From DATJXG01 sp035500455 (GTDB taxonomy: Bacteria > Acidobacteriota > Terriglobia > Terriglobales > Acidobacteriaceae), in assembly GCA_035500455.1 (NCBI GenBank), contig DATJXG010000357.1:1-5130 (forward strand): a stretch of 5,130 nucleotides of DNA, given 5' to 3'. A model generated the notes under the pieces. It saw only the letters and a list, made by a program, of their open reading frames with translations, did no database searches and was not told the origin of the DNA. Shown here piece by piece: positions 1-5,130 of the stretch. How positions within the stretch are numbered: position 1 is the stretch's first letter; each line of letters opens with the position of its first letter. The position numbers and the translations under genes were made by a program.

Positions 1-6
1 GCCACC

Positions 7-1062
7 ATGCAGGCCGCCGTCTATCGCGGCGTGAATGACGTCCGCGTGGAAACCGTTCCAGTACCGAAGATCGGCCCGGGCGAACTTCTGGTCCGGGTTC
101 ACACCTGCGGCATCTGCGGTACCGATTTGAAGAAGATCGCCACCGGCTCCCACTCCGCGCCCCGCATTTTCGGACATGAAACCTCCGGCTCAGTGGCCGC
201 AGTTGGCGAGGGCGTAAGCCAGTTCCAGCCCGGCGACCGGGTGGTGGTTTTCCACCACATCCCGTGTGGCGAGTGCTTCTACTGCCGGCGGAAAACCTTC
301 GCCCAGTGTGAAACTTACAAAAGGGTGGGCTGCACGGCGGGATTTGAGCCATCCGGCGGCGGTTTTGCCGAATACGTGCGGGTGATGGACTGGATCGTGC
401 GCCAGGGCACCGTGCGCATTCCGGATGCGGTTTCCTACGAGCAGGCGTGCTTTCTGGAGCCGGTCAACACCTGCCTCAAAGGGATTGAGCGCCTGCGGCT
501 GGAGGCGGGCGAAACCGTCCTGGTAATGGGCCAGGGCCCTATCGGTATCATGTTGGGAATATTGGCCAAACGGGCTGGGGCTAGGGTTACCACTACCGAT
601 TTGTATCCCGGGAGGCTTACAATATCATCTAAAGACTTCAGCTTGGGGAATGGAATCGACGCTTCGCGCTCCAACCCTGTGAGCGTGATGCGGGAGTGGA
701 CCGAGGGCCGGGGTGCCGATGCTGCCATCCTGGCAGTAGGTGGCAACGGCCTGATCCGGTCGGCCTTGGACGCGGTGCGTCCCGGCGGCCGGGTTTTGTT
801 GTTTGCGCAGACCGCGCGCGGAGAAGCGACCATTGATCCGGCGTCGGTTTGTGTGGACGAAAAAACGCTGCTGGGCTCGTACAGTGCGTCGATCGAGCTG
901 CAGGAAGAGTCGGTGCGGTTCGTCATGGGGCGGGAAGCCCCGCTGGAACGGCTGATCAGCCACCGCTTTTCCCTTGCTCAGAGCGTTGAAGCCCTGAACT
1001 TGGCTGCCCATCCACGGGCGGACTCGATGAAGATCGTGGTCCAGCCGGGCAGATCATCCTAG
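7..1062 (+). CDS. Zinc-dependent medium-chain alcohol/polyol dehydrogenase (first of pair)
   Basis: The 351-residue product has the usual length and layout of the medium-chain dehydrogenase/reductase superfamily (sorbitol, threonine and alcohol dehydrogenases). An N-terminal GroES-like catalytic domain is followed by a Rossmann domain from about residue 165. Visible catalytic zinc ligands are C37 (in GICGTD), H57-E58 (in GHE) and E151 (in LEP). The structural zinc site is C87, C90, C93 and C101. The nucleotide motif is GQGPIG at 175-180, and D198 at the end of the second beta strand suggests NAD rather than NADP. Such enzymes oxidise alcohols or polyols, or reduce the matching aldehyde or ketone, in the cytoplasm. 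The substrate cannot be read from the sequence. The ATG at 7 fits the usual start of the family, but its ribosome binding site lies outside the window and the frame is open to the left edge. Codons at 553-654 are atypical. It lies 57 bases before a second family member and is probably cotranscribed with it. Confidence 0.9.
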   Translation: MQAAVYRGVNDVRVETVPVPKIGPGELLVRVHTCGICGTDLKKIATGSHSAPRIFGHETSGSVAAVGEGVSQFQPGDRVVVFHHIPCGECFYCRRKTFAQCETYKRVGCTAGFEPSGGGFAEYVRVMDWIVRQGTVRIPDAVSYEQACFLEPVNTCLKGIERLRLEAGETVLVMGQGPIGIMLGILAKRAGARVTTTDLYPGRLTISSKDFSLGNGIDASRSNPVSVMREWTEGRGADAAILAVGGNGLIRSALDAVRPGGRVLLFAQTARGEATIDPASVCVDEKTLLGSYSASIELQEESVRFVMGREAPLERLISHRFSLAQSVEALNLAAHPRADSMKIVVQPGRSS

Positions 1063-1104
1063 GGGAGATTGGTTTTGCGGAGATCTTCCTAGAGAAGATC
1101 GTGG
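1029..1104 (+). repeat. Imperfect short repeats at the 3' end of the first dehydrogenase and in the following gap
   Basis: Two similarities link the last codons of the first dehydrogenase to the intergenic bases. The 20 bases at 1051-1070 match those at 1081-1100 at 16 positions, offset by 30 bases; both contain TCCTAG, and the first copy includes the stop codon. Separately, the 11-mer GAAGATCGTGG occurs exactly at 1029-1039 and 1094-1104. The gap may therefore have arisen partly by local duplication and rearrangement of the gene's 3' end. Chance similarity in short purine-rich DNA is the alternative. Confidence 0.5.
1082..1100. repeat. Perfect 7-bp inverted repeat between the dehydrogenase genes
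   Basis: GATCTTC at 1082-1088 is exactly complementary to GAAGATC at 1094-1100, with a 5-base spacer. It sits four bases before the ribosome binding site of the second dehydrogenase. It could act as an operator or as a small mRNA hairpin. No T-run follows, so it does not look like an intrinsic terminator. The symmetry is directly visible, while any function is inference. Confidence 0.45.
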
Positions 1105-1110
1105 GAAGGA
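1104..1110 (+). promoter_or_regulatory. Ribosome binding site for the second dehydrogenase
   Basis: GGAAGGA ends nine bases before the GTG at 1120, a normal Shine-Dalgarno distance. This supports the GTG start over the in-frame ATG at 1132, which would be 21 bases from the site. Confidence 0.7.
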
Positions 1111-1119
1111 AGCCAGAAC

Positions 1120-2169
1120 GTGAATGGAAAGATGACGGCTGCCGTCCTCTACGGCAAAGAGGACGTCAAGATTGAACGAGTTCCCATCCCCCGCGTGGAA
1201 GATGGGGAAGTGCTGGTCAAAGTTCAGGTAGCCTTGACCTGCGGGACTGACCTGAAAGTCTATCAACGCGGATATCACGCCCGCATGATTGTGCCCCCGG
1301 CGTTGTTCGGGCACGAACTGGCCGGGGTCATTGAAGAAGTCGGTCCGGGGGTGCGCGGCTTCAAGAAGGGCATGCGGGTGGTGGCGCTGAACTCGGCGCC
1401 CTGCCAGATGTGCTTCTACTGCGCCCGCCACCAGGAAAATCTCTGCGAAGACCTGTTGTTCAATAACGGCGCCTACGCCGAATACATCCGCATTCCGCGG
1501 CGCATTGTGGAATTGAACATGCTGGCCCTGCCGCCGGAGGTGAGCTACGAAGAGGCGGCCATGGCCGAGCCTCTGGCCTGCGTGCTGCGCGGGCTGCATG
1601 AAACCGAAGTAGAGATCGGCGATACCGTCACCGTGATCGGCGGAGGGCCGATCGGGCTGATGTTTGTGCAGGTGGCCAAGGCCATCGGCTGCAATGTGAT
1701 CTCGGTGGTGAAGCGCGATTCGCAGGTGGCCGCTGCCAAGCATATGGGTGCACACGAAGTGGTGCAGATCACCAAAGTGAAGGATGCGGTGCAGGCGGTC
1801 CGCGCGGTTTCCTCCGGCAAGCGGGGAAGCGATGTGGTGATCGAGGCGGTGGGACGTCCAGAAGCCTGGGAGTGGGCGGTAGAGATGGTGCGCAAAGGCG
1901 GCACCGTGAACTTCTTCGGTGGCTGCGCCAGCGGCACCAAGGTCCAGCTTGATACCAACCGCTTGCATTATTCCGAAGTCACCCTCAAGGCCACCTTCCA
2001 CCACACCCCGGAAACCGTGCGCAAAGCGTTTCGATTGATCGCAGAGAAGAAGATCCGCTCCACCGATTACATAACCGGCGAAGCTCCGCTCTCCCGCTTA
2101 CAGCAGGTGCTGCGCCACATGCTGAACCGCAACGGCGATATTAAGACCGCAATTATTCCCGGGCACTGA
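1120..2169 (+). CDS. Zinc-dependent medium-chain alcohol/polyol dehydrogenase (second of pair)
   Basis: The 349-residue product is a second full-length zinc-type medium-chain dehydrogenase. Catalytic zinc ligands are C41 (in CGTD), H65-E66 (in GHE) and E150 (in AEP). The structural zinc cysteines are C95, C98, C101 and C109, with the same 2-2-7 spacing as its neighbour. The Rossmann motif is GGGPIG at 174-179. Where NAD-specific relatives have an acidic residue at the end of the second beta strand, this protein has V197 followed by K198-R199, which favours NADP(H) by inference. The GTG start is chosen because a good ribosome binding site lies nine bases upstream; ATG at 1132 would remove four residues. 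The protein resembles its upstream neighbour along its length but is clearly diverged, so this is an old duplication or a pairing of two subfamilies, not a recent copy. The substrate is unknown. Candidates include sugar alcohols, short alcohols or a hopanoid side-chain intermediate. Confidence 0.9.
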   Translation: MNGKMTAAVLYGKEDVKIERVPIPRVEDGEVLVKVQVALTCGTDLKVYQRGYHARMIVPPALFGHELAGVIEEVGPGVRGFKKGMRVVALNSAPCQMCFYCARHQENLCEDLLFNNGAYAEYIRIPRRIVELNMLALPPEVSYEEAAMAEPLACVLRGLHETEVEIGDTVTVIGGGPIGLMFVQVAKAIGCNVISVVKRDSQVAAAKHMGAHEVVQITKVKDAVQAVRAVSSGKRGSDVVIEAVGRPEAWEWAVEMVRKGGTVNFFGGCASGTKVQLDTNRLHYSEVTLKATFHHTPETVRKAFRLIAEKKIRSTDYITGEAPLSRLQQVLRHMLNRNGDIKTAIIPGH

Positions 2170-2170
2170 G

Positions 2171-2200
2171 GCAGCGCCCGAGCCTCCTCGCCGGCGCTGC
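2171..2200 (+). terminator. Strong hairpin after the second dehydrogenase, possible terminator or attenuator
   Basis: GCAGCGCC at 2171-2178 pairs perfectly with GGCGCTGC at 2193-2200. Inside it, CGAG (2179-2182) pairs with CTCG (2187-2190), leaving a 4-base loop and a 2-base bulge at 2191-2192. This 12-bp GC-rich stem starts two bases after the TGA at 2167-2169. The sequence that follows, TGTCTGGCTCTCG, is only mildly T-rich, so this is not a classic intrinsic terminator. It could still terminate weakly, pause polymerase or protect the 3' end of the dehydrogenase mRNA. It marks a plausible boundary between the dehydrogenase pair and the squalene operon. The fold is directly visible and the function is inferred. 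Confidence 0.5.
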
Positions 2201-2235
2201 TGTCTGGCTCTCGCACCAATGGACGGATTTGACGA

Positions 2236-3183
2236 ATGTCATCGATGGCCAATGCTTCCGGCACACTGCCCGCCGCTTCTACCCTTGCGGGATGGAGTCG
2301 GCTTCCGCCTGAATATGCCATCCCCGACTCCGCCCCGTCTTTAGCAGAAGCCCGCGAATACTGCCGCCGCCTGGCGCGCAGCCATTACGAAAATTTCTCC
2401 GTTGCCTCCTGGTTTTTGCCCGAACGCGCGCGCCAGCATTTCTTCAATGTCTACGCGTATTGCCGCATCTCCGACGATCTGGGCGATGAAGTCGGCGATC
2501 CCACAGCGGCCCTGCAACTCCTGGACGCCTGGGAAGCCGAACTCGAAGCTTGCTACGCCGGAACCCCGCGGCATCCCGTGTTCGTGGCTCTGGCCGAGAC
2601 GGTTCGCCAGTTCGATATTCCCCGGCAAACTTTTTCCGATCTGCTGACCGCTTTTCGCCAGGACCAGACCGTCACGCGCTACCCGGCGTTTGACGATCTT
2701 CTCGGCTATTGCCGCAACTCGGCCAATCCCGTGGGACACCTGGTGCTCTACGTCTGCGGCTATCGCGACGCCGCGCGCCAGCAACTCTCCGATTTCACCT
2801 GCACCGCGCTGCAGTTGGCGAATTTCTGGCAGGACGTCAGCATCGATTACGCCAAGGGCCGCATTTATCTGCCGCTCGAAGACCTGCGCCGTTTCGGGGT
2901 GAGTGAAGACGACATTCCCGCGGCGCGCAATACTCCCGCCTTCCGCGCGATGATGAAATTTGAAGTGGAGCGGGCGCGGGAGTGGTTTCGCCGGGGCCTG
3001 CCGCTGATCCAAAACGTGGACCGTGATCTGGCCATCGACCTGGATCTATTCAGCCGCGGCGGTCTCGAGATTCTGACCGCGATCGAACGCCAGGACTACG
3101 CCGTTCTGGGCCACCGGCCCGCTATCTCCAAGGCCCGCAAACTGGCGCTGGTGGCGCGGGCGGCATGGGGGAAGCTGCGATGA
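2236..3183 (+). CDS. hpnC: Hydroxysqualene synthase HpnC
   Basis: The 315-residue product belongs to the squalene/phytoene synthase family and acts second in the three-step squalene route, converting presqualene diphosphate to hydroxysqualene with loss of diphosphate. The first aspartate-rich motif is D80-D81-L-G-D84 and the second is D200-V-S-I-D204, both for magnesium-diphosphate binding. The second lies in the NFWQDV context (195-201) typical of HpnC rather than HpnD or CrtB, followed by KGRIYLP. The first 30 or so residues are a poorly conserved, Ala/Ser-rich leader. The start is the ATG at 2236, with an in-frame ATG at 2245 as alternative. Only a weak Shine-Dalgarno candidate, GGACGG at 2221-2226, is present. 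I found no convincing sigma-70 promoter in the 66-base gap before it. The TGA overlaps the hpnD start as ATGA. A phytoene or dehydrosqualene synthase is the alternative, made unlikely by the hpnD and hpnE neighbours. Confidence 0.93.
   Translation: MSSMANASGTLPAASTLAGWSRLPPEYAIPDSAPSLAEAREYCRRLARSHYENFSVASWFLPERARQHFFNVYAYCRISDDLGDEVGDPTAALQLLDAWEAELEACYAGTPRHPVFVALAETVRQFDIPRQTFSDLLTAFRQDQTVTRYPAFDDLLGYCRNSANPVGHLVLYVCGYRDAARQQLSDFTCTALQLANFWQDVSIDYAKGRIYLPLEDLRRFGVSEDDIPAARNTPAFRAMMKFEVERAREWFRRGLPLIQNVDRDLAIDLDLFSRGGLEILTAIERQDYAVLGHRPAISKARKLALVARAAWGKLR
3167..3174 (+). promoter_or_regulatory. Ribosome binding site that sets the hpnD start
   Basis: GGGGGAAG inside the last codons of hpnC ends five bases before the ATG at 3180. 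An upstream in-frame ATG at 3165 would overlap this site and has no comparable site of its own. The 3180 start also gives the standard ATGA overlap with the hpnC stop codon. Confidence 0.7.
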
Positions 3184-4145
3184 GTACCGCTGCGCACCGC
3201 CTGCCCGCTACGTTTTCGCCTACCGAGTCGCAACTCTCGGTGGCTTACTCGGTGTGCCGAGGGATCACCCGCGCGGCGGCGAGAAATTTTTATTACGCGT
3301 TTCTGGTGCTGCCCAAGCCCAAGCGGCAGGCGCTTTCGGCTGTCTATGCTTTCATGCGGCGCTGCGACGATATCGCCGACGACGAAAGCCTTCCCCTTCC
3401 CGAGCGCCGGCAGAAGCTGGAGGCGTGGCTGGATGCTGTGCATCGCGCCCAAGCCGGCCAGCCCACCGACGAGCCGGTGATTCTGGCCCTCACCGCCGCC
3501 CAGCGGCGGTTCTCGATTCCCGGCGTTCTGTTCGATCAACTGGCGCACGGCACTGCGATGGATTTGCAGGGACCGGTGGTCGAGGAAACCGACGAGCACA
3601 CGCGCACGGGCGCGCCCGCGCCCCATGAGCGGGCCCTGCGCTATCGCACCTTCGAGGATCTGTATCTCTACTGCTATCGCGTGGCCTCGGTCGTCGGCCT
3701 GGTGTGCATTCGCATCTTCGGTTATCGCGATCCCGCGGCCGAACCGCTGGCCGAGACATTGGGCCAGGCTTTTCAGCTCACCAACATCGTGCGGGACGTG
3801 AAGGAAGATGCCGCCATGCAGCGCATCTACATTCCGGAAGAAGATTTCGCCAAGTTCGGCATCTCGCCTTACGAGTTGTACTCTCCGCCCAACGTCCAGC
3901 GCTTCGCGCCGCTGCTGGAGCTGGAAGCCAACCGGGCGCGCGAATTCTACCGCGCCGCTGATTCGCTGATCCCGCTGGTTGACGAAGACAGCCAGCCCGC
4001 CCTGTGGGTGCTGACCACGATTTACCGCAAGCTGCTGGAAAAAATCAGCGCGCGGCAATACGACGTCTTTCACGGACGGGTGAGTCTGAGCACGCGGGAA
4101 AAACTCGCCGTACTCGCGAAAGGATTCTGGAAACGACTGGTATGA
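3180..4145 (+). CDS. hpnD: Presqualene diphosphate synthase HpnD
   Basis: The product is 321 residues from the ATG at 3180 (326 if the less likely ATG at 3165 is used). It joins two farnesyl diphosphates head to head to form presqualene diphosphate, the first committed step towards squalene. The first aspartate-rich motif is D63-D64-I-A-D67-D68. The second is D206-V-K-E-D210, preceded by the QLTN segment (199-202). YCYRVASVVGL (164-174) is typical of HpnD and related synthases. The protein is longer than the roughly 270-290 residues I expect for HpnD, mainly because of a charged, Pro/Thr-rich stretch at about 131-153 between two conserved helices. Both magnesium-binding motifs are intact, so the enzyme should be active. 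It overlaps hpnC at the start and hpnE at the end by four bases each, which implies translational coupling. Phytoene synthase (CrtB) is the main alternative, disfavoured by the neighbours. Confidence 0.93.
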   Translation: MSTAAHRLPATFSPTESQLSVAYSVCRGITRAAARNFYYAFLVLPKPKRQALSAVYAFMRRCDDIADDESLPLPERRQKLEAWLDAVHRAQAGQPTDEPVILALTAAQRRFSIPGVLFDQLAHGTAMDLQGPVVEETDEHTRTGAPAPHERALRYRTFEDLYLYCYRVASVVGLVCIRIFGYRDPAAEPLAETLGQAFQLTNIVRDVKEDAAMQRIYIPEEDFAKFGISPYELYSPPNVQRFAPLLELEANRAREFYRAADSLIPLVDEDSQPALWVLTTIYRKLLEKISARQYDVFHGRVSLSTREKLAVLAKGFWKRLV

Positions 4146-5130
4146 CGGCCCGGCCCTGGACAGAAACTCCGAAAGTAGCGGTGGTCGGAGGCGGACTGGC
4201 AGGGCTGGCTGCGGCCTGCGCCCTGGCCGACAGCGGCTTGCAGGTCACCTTGTTCGAGCGGCGTCCTTACCTGGGCGGTCGGGCATCTTCTTATCAGCTT
4301 CCTGGCAGCGGCGAGACGGTGGACAACTGCCAGCATGTGCTGCTGGGCTGCTGCACCAACCTCATCCAGTTCTACGAGCGACTGGGAGTGCAGGATAAAA
4401 TCCGCTGGTTCGACCAACTCACCTTCCTCGAGCCTGGCGGCCGGGCTTCGGTGATCTCGCCCTCTGCTCTCCCCGCGCCGCTGCACACCGCTCCCGCGTT
4501 TCTGCGCGCATCGTGCCTGGGGCTCACCGACAAACTGGCGATTGCCGCTGCCATGGCCGCGTTGGCACCCATGGCGCCCAAAGATTCCGGCGATTCTTTT
4601 CTCACCTGGCTGCGCCGCCGCGGCCAGACCGAGCGCGCCATCGAGCGCTTCTGGAAAACCGTGCTGGTGAGCGCTCTCAATGAAGACGTCGATCGCGTCT
4701 CCGTGCCTCACGCGGCGCAGGTGCTGCGGGAGTCCTTTCTGAAATCGGCGAGTGCCGGGAAAATGGGCGTGCCCACCGTGCCCCTCAGCGAACTCTACAA
4801 CTCTGCGGCGGACTATGTGCAGGCGCGCGGCGGCCAGGTGCAGTTCCGCGCCGTGGTGGATTCTTTCCGCACCGAGTTTGCGGGAGTGAAGCTGGGGCTC
4901 GACGGCGGCGAAGAAGGTTTCGACTTCGTAGTGCTCGCCGTTCCATTTGACGCCCTGACCCGAATCCTGCCCAACACCACGGCCGCCGACCCGCTGCGCC
5001 AGGCGCTCACCCACTTTGAGACTTCGCCCATCACCGGCGTACATTTCTGGTTTGACCGCCAGATCACCGATCTGGAGCACGCCGTGCTGCTCGACCGCAC
5101 GATCCAGTGGATGTTCCACAAATCCAAACT
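4142..5130 (+). CDS. hpnE: Hydroxysqualene dehydroxylase HpnE (3' end beyond window)
   Basis: The frame is open from the ATG at 4142 to the right edge, giving 329 codons of a protein that usually runs to about 420-470 residues. It is an FAD-dependent amine-oxidase/phytoene-desaturase-like flavoprotein that reduces hydroxysqualene to squalene. The FAD-binding Rossmann motif is GGGLAG at 16-21, with E39 after the second strand to bind the ribose, then LGGRASS at 44-50. DNCQHVLLGCC at 61-71 is the signature I associate with HpnE rather than CrtI-type desaturases. A second strand-like segment, FDFVVLAVPF, lies at 270-279. The start overlaps the hpnD stop as ATGA; a weak GGAAA at 4129-4133 may assist, but coupling to hpnD is the likelier means of initiation. 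No frameshift or internal stop is present in the visible part. The C-terminal part of the protein is missing only because the window ends. Confidence 0.92.
   Translation, partial: MTARPWTETPKVAVVGGGLAGLAAACALADSGLQVTLFERRPYLGGRASSYQLPGSGETVDNCQHVLLGCCTNLIQFYERLGVQDKIRWFDQLTFLEPGGRASVISPSALPAPLHTAPAFLRASCLGLTDKLAIAAAMAALAPMAPKDSGDSFLTWLRRRGQTERAIERFWKTVLVSALNEDVDRVSVPHAAQVLRESFLKSASAGKMGVPTVPLSELYNSAADYVQARGGQVQFRAVVDSFRTEFAGVKLGLDGGEEGFDFVVLAVPFDALTRILPNTTAADPLRQALTHFETSPITGVHFWFDRQITDLEHAVLLDRTIQWMFHKSK

Noticed and set aside
1..10. GCCACCATG at the left edge, which looks like a eukaryotic Kozak context
   Set aside because: The gene content, ATGA overlaps and Shine-Dalgarno sites are bacterial. 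The match is a coincidence, and the real ribosome binding site should be just outside the window.
1061..1067. AGGGGAG as a ribosome binding site for a small gene in the gap
   Set aside because: No start codon with a plausible frame follows at a suitable distance. The working site for the next gene is GGAAGGA at 1104-1110.
1054..2004. 316-residue open frame on the minus strand opposite the second dehydrogenase
   Set aside because: It lies wholly antisense to a gene with clear zinc and Rossmann motifs. Its His/Gly/Gln-rich composition is typical of a shadow frame in GC-rich DNA, with no recognisable domain.
2170..2235. Promoter for hpnC in the 66-base gap
   Set aside because: I could not find a -35/-10 pair with acceptable spacing. 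TTTGAC at 2228-2233 is too close to the start codon to be a -35 element for this gene.
3096..4073. 325-residue open frame on the minus strand opposite hpnD
   Set aside because: It is a shadow of hpnD, with no motif, a Gly/Arg/His-rich composition, and it crosses the hpnC-hpnD junction.
4070..5119. 349-residue open frame on the minus strand opposite hpnE
   Set aside because: The plus strand carries an uninterrupted flavoprotein with the FAD motif and HpnE signature. The antisense frame has no recognisable motif and its length is explained by high GC.
2236..5130. Carotenoid operon with two phytoene synthase-like genes and a phytoene desaturase-like gene
   Set aside because: The second aspartate motif context in HpnC (NFWQDV), the DNCQH motif in HpnE and the C-D-E order fit the squalene/hopanoid route better than crtB/crtI.

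Overview
The window is a compact, wholly plus-strand stretch of a GC-rich bacterial genome (about 60% G+C by eye). It holds five protein genes: two complete zinc-dependent medium-chain dehydrogenases (7-1062 and 1120-2169), followed by hpnC (2236-3183), hpnD (3180-4145) and the first 329 codons of hpnE (4142 to the window edge). I saw no rRNA, tRNA, CRISPR array, insertion sequence or phage gene. No stretch longer than 66 bases lies between genes.

hpnC, hpnD and hpnE encode the bacterial three-enzyme route from farnesyl diphosphate to squalene. HpnD joins two farnesyl diphosphates to presqualene diphosphate, HpnC converts that to hydroxysqualene, and HpnE reduces hydroxysqualene to squalene, which normally feeds squalene-hopene cyclase and hopanoid membrane lipids. 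The three genes overlap by ATGA at both junctions, so they are almost certainly one translationally coupled operon. Downstream hopanoid genes (cyclase, hpnH, hpnG and so on) would be expected past the right edge but cannot be seen.

The two dehydrogenases are diverged members of the sorbitol/threonine/alcohol dehydrogenase superfamily. Both keep the catalytic zinc ligands, the four-cysteine structural zinc site and a Rossmann nucleotide-binding motif. They differ at the residue that usually selects NAD or NADP. Their position directly upstream of the squalene operon suggests, but does not prove, a role in isoprenoid or hopanoid metabolism. A strong hairpin just after the second dehydrogenase stop codon (2171-2200) may partly separate the two groups in transcription.

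The host is probably a soil-type bacterium, with Acidobacteriota as my best guess. This rests on remembered similarity of the dehydrogenase and HpnD sequences and on the hpnCDE layout. Proteobacteria and Planctomycetes also carry hpnCDE, so the guess is soft. The chemistry of the squalene operon is ordinary. The points worth a second look are the dehydrogenase pair, the overlapping hairpins at 2160-2200, a patch of atypical codon use in the first dehydrogenase, repeats between the two dehydrogenases, and a polar insertion in HpnD.
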